Below are positions 20,771 to 30,298 of a stretch of DNA of 64,000 nt, in pieces; position 1 is the first letter of the stretch; every line of letters begins with the position of its first letter. This DNA is from Pyxidicoccus parkwaysis (lineage in GTDB: Bacteria > Myxococcota > Myxococcia > Myxococcales > Myxococcaceae), in contig NZ_CP071090.1 in NCBI RefSeq assembly GCF_017301735.1, forward strand, positions 2,093,501 to 2,157,500, given 5' to 3'. A model generated the notes under the pieces. It did no database searches, was not told the origin of the DNA, and saw only the letters and a list, made by a program, of their open reading frames with translations. The translations under genes were made by a program, and so were the position numbers.

Positions 20771-20799
20771 TCCTTACTGCGACGCTTCACGGAGGTCAA
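20771..20799 (-). promoter_or_regulatory. candidate housekeeping promoter for rpsT
   Basis: Read on the minus strand, TTGACC (20799-20794) is followed after exactly 17 bases by TAAGGA (20776-20771). The -35 is near consensus, the -10 is weak. The expected start would be about 33 bases before the rpsT ATG. Confidence 0.4.
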
Positions 20800-20868
20800 G
20801 GCGGGTGTGTGCGTCTGATCCGGTTTTCAGGACTCAGGGTGCACACCTGGCCCACCTGCCGGTGAGAA

Positions 20869-22074
20869 TCAACCAGCCGAGGTGACGTATTCCCACACCA
20901 GTCCGGCCGGGTCCTTGAAGCTGAGCCGTCCCTCTCCGAACTCCACCTGGGTGCCGGGGCGCACCTCCCCAAGTGCGGCCCGCAGCCGCTCCACCGTGCG
21001 GGCGGAAGGCGCCTCCAGCGTCAGGATCAGCGCCCCGCCTCCTGCCGGTACCGAGCCCGAGGAGCTCGAGGCCGAGAAGACGACGCGCAGGGCCCCATCC
21101 CCATAGGAGGCCTCGTCCGGGCCGGCCCGGACGGTGCTCCAGCCCAGCCGGGGAGCCACCGCGTCCCAGAAGGCGCGCTGGGCGGGCAGGTCGGCCACCT
21201 GGAAGCGCAGGGTGGACACAGGCGCCCTGGGCAGCCAGGCGGGCGGCGGCAGGGACTTCTCCTTCACCTTCGCGGCCTGCCAGTGCCGCTCCATGTGCTC
21301 CAGGGTGGCCGCGCCGAAGGGGACGCCCTCGGCGCGCAGCTCGGACTCGATGTGCTGGAAGCGCGTGGTGAAGCGGCGGATGGCCATGCGCAGCGCGTCC
21401 TCGGCGGGCGTCTTGATGAAGCGCGCCAGGTTGGCCAGGGAGAAGAGGACGTCGCCCAGCTCGTGCTCCATCGCATCCCGGTCTCCCGAGGCGATGGCTT
21501 CGTCCAGCTCGTCCAGTTCCTCGGCCAGCTTGCCGCGCACGCCGGCCAGGTCCGGCCAGTCGAAGCCGATGCGGCTGGCCTTCTCGGTGAGGCGCTCGGC
21601 GCGCATCAGCGCGGGCGCGGCGACGGGCACGCCGTCCAGCACCGAGCCCTCGCTGCCCGTCTTCCGCTTCTTCTCCTCGGCCTTGAGCTTCGCCCAGTTG
21701 GCCAGCACCTGCTCCGCGCCGTCCACCCGGCTCTCGCCGAAGACGTGCGGGTGGCGGCGGACCAGCTTGTCGCTGATGGACTTCGCCACCTCGGCCATCG
21801 TGAACTCGCCCAGCTCCGCGCCCAGCTGCGCGTGGAAGACAATCTGGAAGAGCAGGTCTCCCAGCTCCTCGCAGAAGGAGCGCCAGGAGGTGCCGCCGTA
21901 GCCAACCCGGTCCATCTCCTCCAGGACTTCGAAGGCCTCCTCCAGCAGGTAGGGTCGCAGCGAGCGCAAATCCTGCTCGCGGTCCCAGGGGCAGCCCTGC
22001 TCGGAGCGCAGGGTGCGCATGATGTCCACCAGTCGCTCCAGCTCGGCCCCGGGGTTTCGCGTCGTGTCCACCAT
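20869..22074 (-). CDS. mazG: MazG nucleotide pyrophosphohydrolase fused to a VOC (glyoxalase-like) domain
   Basis: A 401-residue protein. Residues about 1-275 form a full two-copy MazG with EEAFEVLEEMD and EELGDLLFQIVFHAQ in the first copy and EELDELDEAI plus EHELGDVLFSLANLAR in the second; these acidic EExxE...ExxD clusters bind magnesium. MazG hydrolyses nucleoside triphosphates to monophosphates. Residues about 285-401 resemble a glyoxalase/VOC module (VSTLRFQVADLPAQRAFWD, ending DPAGLVWEYVTSAG). Standard MazG is about 260 residues, so the C-terminal module is an addition. ATG 22074 was chosen because MazG homology starts right after it. Confidence 0.9.
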   Translation of the reverse strand: MVDTTRNPGAELERLVDIMRTLRSEQGCPWDREQDLRSLRPYLLEEAFEVLEEMDRVGYGGTSWRSFCEELGDLLFQIVFHAQLGAELGEFTMAEVAKSISDKLVRRHPHVFGESRVDGAEQVLANWAKLKAEEKKRKTGSEGSVLDGVPVAAPALMRAERLTEKASRIGFDWPDLAGVRGKLAEELDELDEAIASGDRDAMEHELGDVLFSLANLARFIKTPAEDALRMAIRRFTTRFQHIESELRAEGVPFGAATLEHMERHWQAAKVKEKSLPPPAWLPRAPVSTLRFQVADLPAQRAFWDAVAPRLGWSTVRAGPDEASYGDGALRVVFSASSSSGSVPAGGGALILTLEAPSARTVERLRAALGEVRPGTQVEFGEGRLSFKDPAGLVWEYVTSAG

Positions 22075-22190
22075 GCGCGGACCTGTAACACGCGACGTAG
22101 CCCCCAGAACGGATAATGGCCGGCAGGCGAGCAGGGGAGGCGGCGTTCCTTTCGTGGTTTGACCTGGGTCGCCTATCATCCACCTCCTGG

Positions 22191-24374
22191 ATGATCCGCC
22201 TCCCGCACCTCGCCCTCGTCCTGTGGGGCCTCGCGTTCCTGGCTCCCGGGGCAGCGTCCGCGCAGATTGAAGCGCCCTCCCGCCTCCAGGAGGTGGATCC
22301 GGGCGCCGTCGAGCCCGACCTGCGCGACGAGTCCTTCGACCCGAGAGATCAACCCATCGAGGACATCCCCGACGAGGCGGATCCTCCGTCCTCCGACGAC
22401 GAGGCGCCCGCGAAGGGGAAGAAGGCCGGCAAGGGCGCCAAGGCGGCCGAGGCCCTGCCCGCGAGCGCGAAGACGCCGGCCCCTCCGCCGACGCCCGAGG
22501 GGCCCGTGCTCCTCCCGTCCCGCCCGGCGGTGGTGCCGGTGCTGGCGCCGAAGCTGTCGGACGGGGAGGTGCTGGCGGTGTGGGACGGCTGGCGTCAGGC
22601 CCGCGCGACGAATGACACGGCCGGCGCGGAGGCCGCGCTGAAGGCGCTGGTGAAGCTGCGCGCGGAGGTGGAGGCGACCGACCTGGAGCCCATCAGCGTG
22701 GGCCTCGTGCGCGAGTCCACCGTGAGGCGCCGGGCAGGTGACACGGCCGGCGCCGTGCGACTGGCGGAGCTGGCGGTGCAATTGTCCCCGGGGCTGCCCT
22801 ACGCCCACTTCTCGCTCGCCGAGGCGTACGCGTCGGCGGAGCCCGGCAATGTGGCTCGCTACGGGGACGAGGCGCGCGCCGCCTTCGCCCACCTGTTCCA
22901 GGACGCGCGCTACCGCCGGCCGGTGCTCGCGGACCTGGGCGCGCTGACGCTGTTGGCGTGGGCGGCCACGGCGGCGGCCCTGGTGGGGCTCTTCTTCCTG
23001 CGCCGCGTGCGCTACGCGCTGCATGACTTCCACCACCTGCTGCCGCGCGCGGTGGCGCGGTGGCAGTCCTCGCTGCTGGGCCTGGCGCTGCTGGCGCTGC
23101 CGATGGCGCTCGGGCTGGGCGGGGTGACGGTGCTGCTGGTGCTGCTGGGCGCGGTGTCCCTGTACCTCACCCGCGCGGAGCGGGTGGTGGCCGCGGTGCT
23201 GGTGGCGGGCGTGGGCCTGCTGCCGCTGGCGGCCGGGCAGCTCGCGCGGGTGACGGCCTTCGCCGGCACGCCCGCCGAGGACGTCTACCTCCTGGAGCGC
23301 GGCGGCCTGTCCGCGGAAGCCGCCATGGCGCGGGTGGTGGCGCGGCTGGAGTCGCGCGCGGCCACCTTCGCCGAGCTGAATGCCCTGGCGCACTACGAGA
23401 CGCGCCGCGGCCTGCTGGAGGAGGCCAAGGCGCACTACAAGGCCGCCTCGTCGCTGCGCGGCGGAGACGCACGGCTGCTGACGCGCTTCGGCAACGCGCT
23501 GGTGGGCCTCGGAGACGATGAGGGCGCGGCGCAGCTCTACGTGCAGGCCACCCAGGCGGACCCGCTGCTGGCCGCGCCGCACTACAACCTGGCCCAGGTG
23601 TACCGCCGCCGGGCGAAGACGCTGCCGGACTCGGAGGTGGGCAGGGAGCTGGACCGCGCCGCCACCGCCATCGCCTCCGCGCAGACGCTGGACCACACGC
23701 TGATTGCCCGCGAGCCGCCTCCCGACGACCACCTGCTCCTGAACCTGCTGGTGCTGTCCCCCGCGATGCAGGAGTCGGAGTGGCTGCCGCTCGCGGACGG
23801 CACGGAGGCGGGGCGCCGGGTGGAGGCGCAGCTCGGGCGCTGGCTGCTGCCGGGCGTGGCGCCGGGGCCGGTGGCATGGGCCCTGCCCGCGGTGCTGGCG
23901 GCGCTGCTGGCCGCGTGGGGACTGGCGGCCAGCAGGCTCAGGGCCGCGAAGGTGTGCGAGCGCTGCGGCCGCGCCGTCTGCGTGCGGTGCGACCCGGAGC
24001 TGGGCGTGGGCAGCCTGCAGTGCGGCCAGTGCGTGAATGTCTTCTCGCGCAAGGGGCTGGTGCCGCAGCAGCTCCGCAACCGCAAGCAGGGGCAGGTGGA
24101 GCGCCATCAGGCGTGGGTGGGCCGGCTGACGTACGCGCTGGGCGCGGTGCTGTCCGGCGCGGGCCACGTGGCCTCCGGGGTGCCGGTGAGCGGCGCCCTC
24201 TATGCCTTCTTCTTCCTCTTCGCGCTGGCGGCCACGCTGCTCCACCACGGGCTGGTGCGCGCGCCCTACGGTGACGCGCCGCTGTACCTCAAGCTGGTGC
24301 CGGCGGTGCTGCTCCTCGTCTGTGTCCACCTGCTTTCGCTGCTCGGCCTGCGCCGGCTGCGGCGGGGGGAGTGA
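22191..24374 (+). CDS. TPR-containing membrane protein with a Cys-rich zinc-binding segment
   Basis: A protein of 727 residues from ATG 22191, which begins a good signal peptide (cleavage near GAASA-Q). An acidic, Pro/Lys-rich region (about 30-110) follows, then helical repeats, two to four membrane segments (about 245-355), and TPR-like repeats (about 385-505, with AHYETRRGLLEEAKAHYKAA). A further membrane helix precedes the cluster CERCGRAVCVRC...CGQC from C589, and the C-terminus holds more hydrophobic helices. It looks like a scaffold in the cytoplasmic membrane. I do not recognise a specific function. It starts 116 bases from the divergent mazG and 6 bases before the DUF4388 gene. Confidence 0.75.
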   Translation: MIRLPHLALVLWGLAFLAPGAASAQIEAPSRLQEVDPGAVEPDLRDESFDPRDQPIEDIPDEADPPSSDDEAPAKGKKAGKGAKAAEALPASAKTPAPPPTPEGPVLLPSRPAVVPVLAPKLSDGEVLAVWDGWRQARATNDTAGAEAALKALVKLRAEVEATDLEPISVGLVRESTVRRRAGDTAGAVRLAELAVQLSPGLPYAHFSLAEAYASAEPGNVARYGDEARAAFAHLFQDARYRRPVLADLGALTLLAWAATAAALVGLFFLRRVRYALHDFHHLLPRAVARWQSSLLGLALLALPMALGLGGVTVLLVLLGAVSLYLTRAERVVAAVLVAGVGLLPLAAGQLARVTAFAGTPAEDVYLLERGGLSAEAAMARVVARLESRAATFAELNALAHYETRRGLLEEAKAHYKAASSLRGGDARLLTRFGNALVGLGDDEGAAQLYVQATQADPLLAAPHYNLAQVYRRRAKTLPDSEVGRELDRAATAIASAQTLDHTLIAREPPPDDHLLLNLLVLSPAMQESEWLPLADGTEAGRRVEAQLGRWLLPGVAPGPVAWALPAVLAALLAAWGLAASRLRAAKVCERCGRAVCVRCDPELGVGSLQCGQCVNVFSRKGLVPQQLRNRKQGQVERHQAWVGRLTYALGAVLSGAGHVASGVPVSGALYAFFFLFALAATLLHHGLVRAPYGDAPLYLKLVPAVLLLVCVHLLSLLGLRRLRRGE

Positions 24375-24380
24375 GAAAGC

Positions 24381-25499
24381 ATGTCCCTCCAGGGAACGCT
24401 GAAGGACTTCGGCATCGGTGACATCCTCCAGCTCATCGGCCAGCAGCAGAAGACGGGCACGCTGCAGCTGCGCAGCAAGGAGCAGGAGGTCCGCGTCGGC
24501 TTCAAGGACGGCCACATCATCAAGGCCGAGAGCGTCACCCGGAAGCGCAAGGACCTCATCGGCGCCATGCTGGTGCGCTCCGAGCTGATTACGGAGACGC
24601 AGCTCGAGGCCGCGCTGGAGACGCAGCGGCGCACCCTCAAGCGGCTGGGGGACGTGCTCGTCTCCAGCCAGGCCCTCACCGCCGAGCGCTTCCAGGCGAT
24701 GATGCAGCTGCAGGCCACGGAGACCATCTACCGCCTCTTCACGTGGAAGGACGGCACCTACGAGTTCATCCAGGAGCCCGTGGAGCCGGACGCGGAGGCC
24801 ATCCACCCCCTGCGCGCCGAGACGGTGCTCATGGAGGGCTTCCGGATGGTGGACGAGTGGCCCGTCATCCGGAAGCGCATCCACCGCGACGACCTGACAT
24901 TCGAACGCCTCAAGTCGCTCCCGCCGCCCCGGCCCGGCGACGAGGGCGGAGAGCTGGGCACCATCGGCACCGCCGAGCGCCGCGTCTACGAGGAGATTTC
25001 ACCCGGAAGAGACTTGCGGAAGCTGGTGGACGTCTGCTGCCTGGGCGAGTTCGAGACGTGCAAGGCCCTCCACAACCTCGTGAAGGGCGAGTACGTCCGC
25101 GCCGTCCACCCCGAAGGCGTCCGGGCCCCCGCGCCAGGGGACGAGCGCCTGCTCGCCCGCCTGGGAGGCTCGGTGGGCCGGGTGGTGGCCACCATGGTGG
25201 TGCTGGCCGCGCTGGCCCTGGTGGTGTCGCGCAGCGCCTGGGCCAGCCCCGAGGGAAGCGCCGCCACGTCGTTCACGGACCCCGCCGCCCAACGTCATGT
25301 TTCCGAAGCCCAGCGCGTCCGCATCGCCGCGGCGCTCGAAGTGTTCCGCCTGGAGCGCGGAGAGTTGCCGGAACGCCTGGATTCTTTGGTGCAGGCCGGA
25401 TTGTTGGAAGCAGAGGAACTGAGCTACCCCTGGCGGGAGGAGTACTATTACCGACGTATTGCCGCCCGGCAGTACGTCCTCCTGCCACCCTTGCGCTAG
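24381..25499 (+). CDS. DUF4388 protein with membrane helix and pseudopilin-like C-terminus
   Basis: A 372-residue protein. Residues 1-80 match DUF4388 (MSLQGTLKDFGIGDILQLI, KTGTLQLRS), a domain common in myxobacterial signalling and motility proteins. About 60-115 resemble a GspE/PilB N-terminal fold (LIGAMLVRSELITETQLEAAL). A transmembrane segment lies near residues 267-290. The final 70 residues (RIAAALEVFRLERGELPERLDSLVQAGLL) resemble the soluble tail of type II secretion pseudopilins. It follows the TPR membrane protein after 6 bases, suggesting a shared complex. Exact role unknown. Confidence 0.8.
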   Translation: MSLQGTLKDFGIGDILQLIGQQQKTGTLQLRSKEQEVRVGFKDGHIIKAESVTRKRKDLIGAMLVRSELITETQLEAALETQRRTLKRLGDVLVSSQALTAERFQAMMQLQATETIYRLFTWKDGTYEFIQEPVEPDAEAIHPLRAETVLMEGFRMVDEWPVIRKRIHRDDLTFERLKSLPPPRPGDEGGELGTIGTAERRVYEEISPGRDLRKLVDVCCLGEFETCKALHNLVKGEYVRAVHPEGVRAPAPGDERLLARLGGSVGRVVATMVVLAALALVVSRSAWASPEGSAATSFTDPAAQRHVSEAQRVRIAAALEVFRLERGELPERLDSLVQAGLLEAEELSYPWREEYYYRRIAARQYVLLPPLR

Positions 25500-25594
25500 G
25501 CCCGGACGAAAGTCGTCTTTCGCGACCCGGGGCCCGGCGTTACGTTGTGGTCAGCCGTTGAGTTGAGACGTCCTGACCCGAGGAACGACCCGCA

Positions 25595-26686
<1,092 letters not shown>

Positions 26687-26819
26687 CGGCACAGGTAACC
26701 ACGTACGCCCACCCGCGCACACCCTGGCGGGCGGGCGTACGGAATCCCACCCTCGTGAATAATCCCTGGCGCTGCGTCCTTGATGGAGCCGTGACGCCTT
26801 ATCTAGGGTGAGGACCCCC

Positions 26820-29318
26820 ATGGCCGAACCGGAACCGCAGCCCCCCGGACCCAGTCCACTGGACGCGCTCGCCGACCGCCTCGGACTGGGCAATGGCGTC
26901 TGGGGCCGGCGCGCCGTCCAGGTCGTCCTGCTGCTCGCCGTGGCGGTGGGGGCCGGCTTCGTCATCTCCCCGGGCCTCTACAGCCAGCAGATTCCGGCGC
27001 TCACCGAGGAGCACCTCGGCAAGCCGTTCCGCGCCAGCTCTCCGGCGGGCTTCAAGGCCGCCCGCGACTACGAAATCGTCCACGGCGCCATGACGCAGCA
27101 GCGGCGCCAGGACGCCCGCGGCGCCGTCCGCCCCGTGTATGACTTGAACCCCGCCGTGGTGGGCAGCCTGCGCACCTCGGTGAAGGCCGCCTTCCGTGCC
27201 ATGCGCGAGCGCCTGGACGAGCAGGCCGAGGCCCGGGCCACGCAGGAGCCCGAGGAGGGGCAGGCGCGCCGCCGCAAGCCCACGGCGCCCACTCCGGAGG
27301 AGGTGGAGCGCGAGCGCCGCGTCCGCGAGGCCATGCAGGCGGAGTTCCAGGAGCTCCTCTTCGGCCAGCGGGACACGGGGCTGGAGGCGGAGGACTTCCA
27401 GGCGCTGTACGCCAACCGCTTCTCGCAGGATGCGGAGCAGGCCACGCTGGTGGTGCTGGAGCGCGCGTACCGCTCGGACCGGGGCCCGGTGTACGTGGCG
27501 GGCTCGCGCGACGAATTGGTCCGCGAGGCCCCGCAGGGGCTCACCGTCCGCGACGTGGTGAACAAGGGCGAGGAGACGCTGCCCGGCACCGCGCCGCAGG
27601 TGGTGGACGTGCGCGAGGCGTACCAGGAGCTGGACCGCTTCGCCTCCGTCCCCGGCAACCTGCTGCCGGACGCGCCCGGCGTGCAGCGCCGCGCCGTGCT
27701 GCGTCTGGCCAAGCGGCTCGTCCGGCCCAACCTCACCATCAACATCGCGGAGACGGACGCGCGCCGCACCCAGGCGGCGCAGGCGGTGAAGGACGCCGTC
27801 ATCTCCATCAAGAAGGGCCAGCGCGTCATCGGCGACGGCGAGCTCGTCAACGAGACGCACCTGGTCATGCTGCGAGGCATGCGCGCGGAGACGGACCGGC
27901 TGGACCTGCTCCAGCTCCAGATTGGCGGCACCGGGCTGGTGGCGCTGCTCATCGCGGCCTCGTACCTCTTCTGCCGCGCGGCCTTCCGGCGCTTCCGCCC
28001 CACGCGCAAGGACGGGCTCTTGCTGGGCATGCTGCTGGTGGGCCTGCTGGGCCTGCTCCAGCTCTGGGTGTCCATCGCGGACGCGGTGCAGGACCGGTAC
28101 ACCGCGCTGCCCATCGAAGCCTTCTATTACGCCTTCCCGGTGGCGGCCGGCGCCATGCTGGTGCGCTTCATCCTCACGCAGGAGCTGGCGCTCTTCTTCG
28201 CGCTCGTGTTCGCCTGCCTCGCGGGCGTGATGCTGAGCAACTCGCTGGCCTTCGGCATCTTCACGCTGCTGGGCTCGCTGGTGGCGGCGGACCGCATCGT
28301 CAAGGCGAAGGACCGCGTGGGCATCTTCCGCGCGGGCCTGCTGACGGGCACCACGAACCTCGTGGCGGTGGTGTTCCTCTTCCTCGTGGAAGGCAAGGGG
28401 CTGGCGGGCGACACGCTCATCACCGCGCTGTGCGCCTTCGTGGGCTCCACGCTGGCGGTGCCGGTGATGGTGATGGCGCTCACGCCGCTCATCGAGTCCA
28501 CCTTCGGCTACGCGTCGGACATCAAGCTGCTGGAGCTGGCCAACCTCAACCACCCGGCGCTCAAGGAGCTCATCGTCCAGGCGCCCGGCACCTACCACCA
28601 CTCCATCATCATCGGCTCGCTGGTGGAGAACGCGGCGGAGACGATTGGGGCCAACCCGCTGCTGGCGCGCTCGTGCGCGTACTACCACGACATCGGCAAG
28701 GGTCGGAATCCGCTCTACTTCGGGGAGAACCAGAAGGGCGAGAACCGGCATGACGCGCTCGCCCCCGCGATGAGCGCCGTCATCATCAAGCGCCACGTGA
28801 CGGAAGGTCTGGAGATGGCCCGGCAGTACCGGCTGCCCAAGCTGGTGGCGGACGCCATTCCGCAGCACCACGGCACGCGCACGGTGGGCTACTTCTACCA
28901 CAAGGCGCTCAAGGAGCAGGAGGGCAAGGAAGGCGCGCCACCCATCGACGAGAGCATCTACCGCTACCCGGGCCCCAAACCGCAGTTCCGCGAGGCGGCG
29001 CTGGTGATGATTGCGGACGCGGTGGAGGCCTCCACGCGCTCCATGTCGGACCCCACCACGCCGAAGCTGCAGGCGCAGGTGCAGAAGATCATCAACCTCA
29101 TCTTCTCCGAGGGTCAGCTCGACGAGTGCGACCTGACGCTGAAGGACCTCAACCTCATCGCACAATCCTTCCTGCACACGCTGGAGGGCATCTACCATAC
29201 GCGCCCGGCGTATCCGGCGGGCGCGGTGGGCGGCGGCAAGGCGCCGCCGCTCGTGGTGGCGGGCGGGATGAAGGCTTCGGACGGCAAGGACAAGGCGCGC
29301 AGCGCGGGGGCATCCTGA
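26820..29318 (+). CDS. 7TM-HD membrane phosphohydrolase (PgpH-like)
   Basis: An 832-residue protein. An N-terminal membrane helix (about 40-60) is followed by a long extracytoplasmic 7TMR-HDED-type domain (about 65-365), a block of seven membrane helices (about 370-570) and a cytoplasmic HD domain. Metal ligands are visible as H593/H594 in TYHHSIIIG and H623/D624 in YYHDIGKG. In other bacteria such PgpH proteins hydrolyse cyclic di-AMP; whether this one does is not shown. ATG 26820 is preferred over a GTG four codons upstream. The gene sits between phoH and ybeY. Confidence 0.92.
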   Translation: MAEPEPQPPGPSPLDALADRLGLGNGVWGRRAVQVVLLLAVAVGAGFVISPGLYSQQIPALTEEHLGKPFRASSPAGFKAARDYEIVHGAMTQQRRQDARGAVRPVYDLNPAVVGSLRTSVKAAFRAMRERLDEQAEARATQEPEEGQARRRKPTAPTPEEVERERRVREAMQAEFQELLFGQRDTGLEAEDFQALYANRFSQDAEQATLVVLERAYRSDRGPVYVAGSRDELVREAPQGLTVRDVVNKGEETLPGTAPQVVDVREAYQELDRFASVPGNLLPDAPGVQRRAVLRLAKRLVRPNLTINIAETDARRTQAAQAVKDAVISIKKGQRVIGDGELVNETHLVMLRGMRAETDRLDLLQLQIGGTGLVALLIAASYLFCRAAFRRFRPTRKDGLLLGMLLVGLLGLLQLWVSIADAVQDRYTALPIEAFYYAFPVAAGAMLVRFILTQELALFFALVFACLAGVMLSNSLAFGIFTLLGSLVAADRIVKAKDRVGIFRAGLLTGTTNLVAVVFLFLVEGKGLAGDTLITALCAFVGSTLAVPVMVMALTPLIESTFGYASDIKLLELANLNHPALKELIVQAPGTYHHSIIIGSLVENAAETIGANPLLARSCAYYHDIGKGRNPLYFGENQKGENRHDALAPAMSAVIIKRHVTEGLEMARQYRLPKLVADAIPQHHGTRTVGYFYHKALKEQEGKEGAPPIDESIYRYPGPKPQFREAALVMIADAVEASTRSMSDPTTPKLQAQVQKIINLIFSEGQLDECDLTLKDLNLIAQSFLHTLEGIYHTRPAYPAGAVGGGKAPPLVVAGGMKASDGKDKARSAGAS

Positions 29319-29340
29319 GCGTGGCGCGGGGAGCAACCGT

Positions 29341-30198
29341 GTGAGACTCCGCAAGGGGAAGCTGATTCCCCGCGACGACGGCAAGCGCATCGAGGAATTC
29401 GTAGGAGCGGCCACCACCGGCACGGAGTCCGCCTCCGTCGCGCACATGCTCGCGCCCCCGGGCTGGTCCGAGCCCGCGCAGCGCCCCGAGTTCGACGAGG
29501 TCGTCGTCGTCCTCACGGGCGAGCTGACGGTGGTGGTGGAGGGGCGTCGCGAGCGCATCGGCGCGGGCGAGGTGGGCCTCGTGCCGCGCGGCAAGCGCGT
29601 GGTGTACCGCAACGACGGGCAGGGCGCGTGCGACTACTGGTCCATCTGCGCCCCGGCCTTCCGCCCGGAACTGGCGCACATGGAGACGCCCGCGCCGCGC
29701 GAGGCCGAGTACCACGTCACCGTGCAGGTGGCGCACACCCAGGGCCGCGAGTACTCACGGCTCCTGTCGGGCTGGGCGCGCGACTACCTCAAGCAGCTCG
29801 GGCTGTCCGGCTGCGAGCTGTCCTTGTCGCTGGTGGATGACCGCGCCATCCGCCGCCTCAACCGCACCTGGCGCAACAAGGACAAGGCCACGGACGTGCT
29901 CAGCTTCCCCGCGGGAGAGCTGCCCAAGGGCACGCCGGGGCCGCGCCCGCTGGGTGACGTGGTCATCTCGCTGGACACGGCGAAGCGGCAGGCGAAGGAG
30001 TACGGCCGCACGCTGGAGGCGGAGATGGCGCGCTACCTGGCGCACGGCCTCCTGCACCTGCTGGGGCACGACCACGAGAAGCCGCGCGACGCGAAGCGGA
30101 TGGCGGCGCTGGAGGAGCAGCTGCTGGGCGAGCGCGGCATGGTGGCGGACTCGCTCCAGGTGGATGCCCGCGCCCGCCGGGCCCGCAGCTTGATGTAG
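29341..30198 (+). CDS. ybeY: cupin domain fused to YbeY endoribonuclease
   Basis: A 285-residue protein in one uninterrupted frame. Residues about 1-115 are a cupin (EFDEVVVVLTGELTVVVEG, IGAGEVGLVPRGKRVVY). Residues about 122-285 are YbeY, the metal-dependent RNase needed for 16S rRNA 3'-end maturation and ribosome quality control. The zinc-binding signature is intact: H235, H239 and H245 in HGLLHLLGHDH, with TDVLSFP upstream. Stand-alone YbeY is about 155 residues, so the cupin is an N-terminal addition. The start is GTG 29341, after GGGGAGC, 22 bases downstream of the HD gene. A GTG or TTG start for YbeY alone inside the frame cannot be excluded. Confidence 0.85.
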   Translation: MRLRKGKLIPRDDGKRIEEFVGAATTGTESASVAHMLAPPGWSEPAQRPEFDEVVVVLTGELTVVVEGRRERIGAGEVGLVPRGKRVVYRNDGQGACDYWSICAPAFRPELAHMETPAPREAEYHVTVQVAHTQGREYSRLLSGWARDYLKQLGLSGCELSLSLVDDRAIRRLNRTWRNKDKATDVLSFPAGELPKGTPGPRPLGDVVISLDTAKRQAKEYGRTLEAEMARYLAHGLLHLLGHDHEKPRDAKRMAALEEQLLGERGMVADSLQVDARARRARSLM

Positions 30199-30298
30199 GC
30201 CTCCTCCTCGGCCCCCTGCCGGACAATCCGGCATCCTGCGGTTGAGTCGGGCGGCGCGCATGATAGGTAGGCCGCCTCCCGTGTGTTGGACGGACTCC

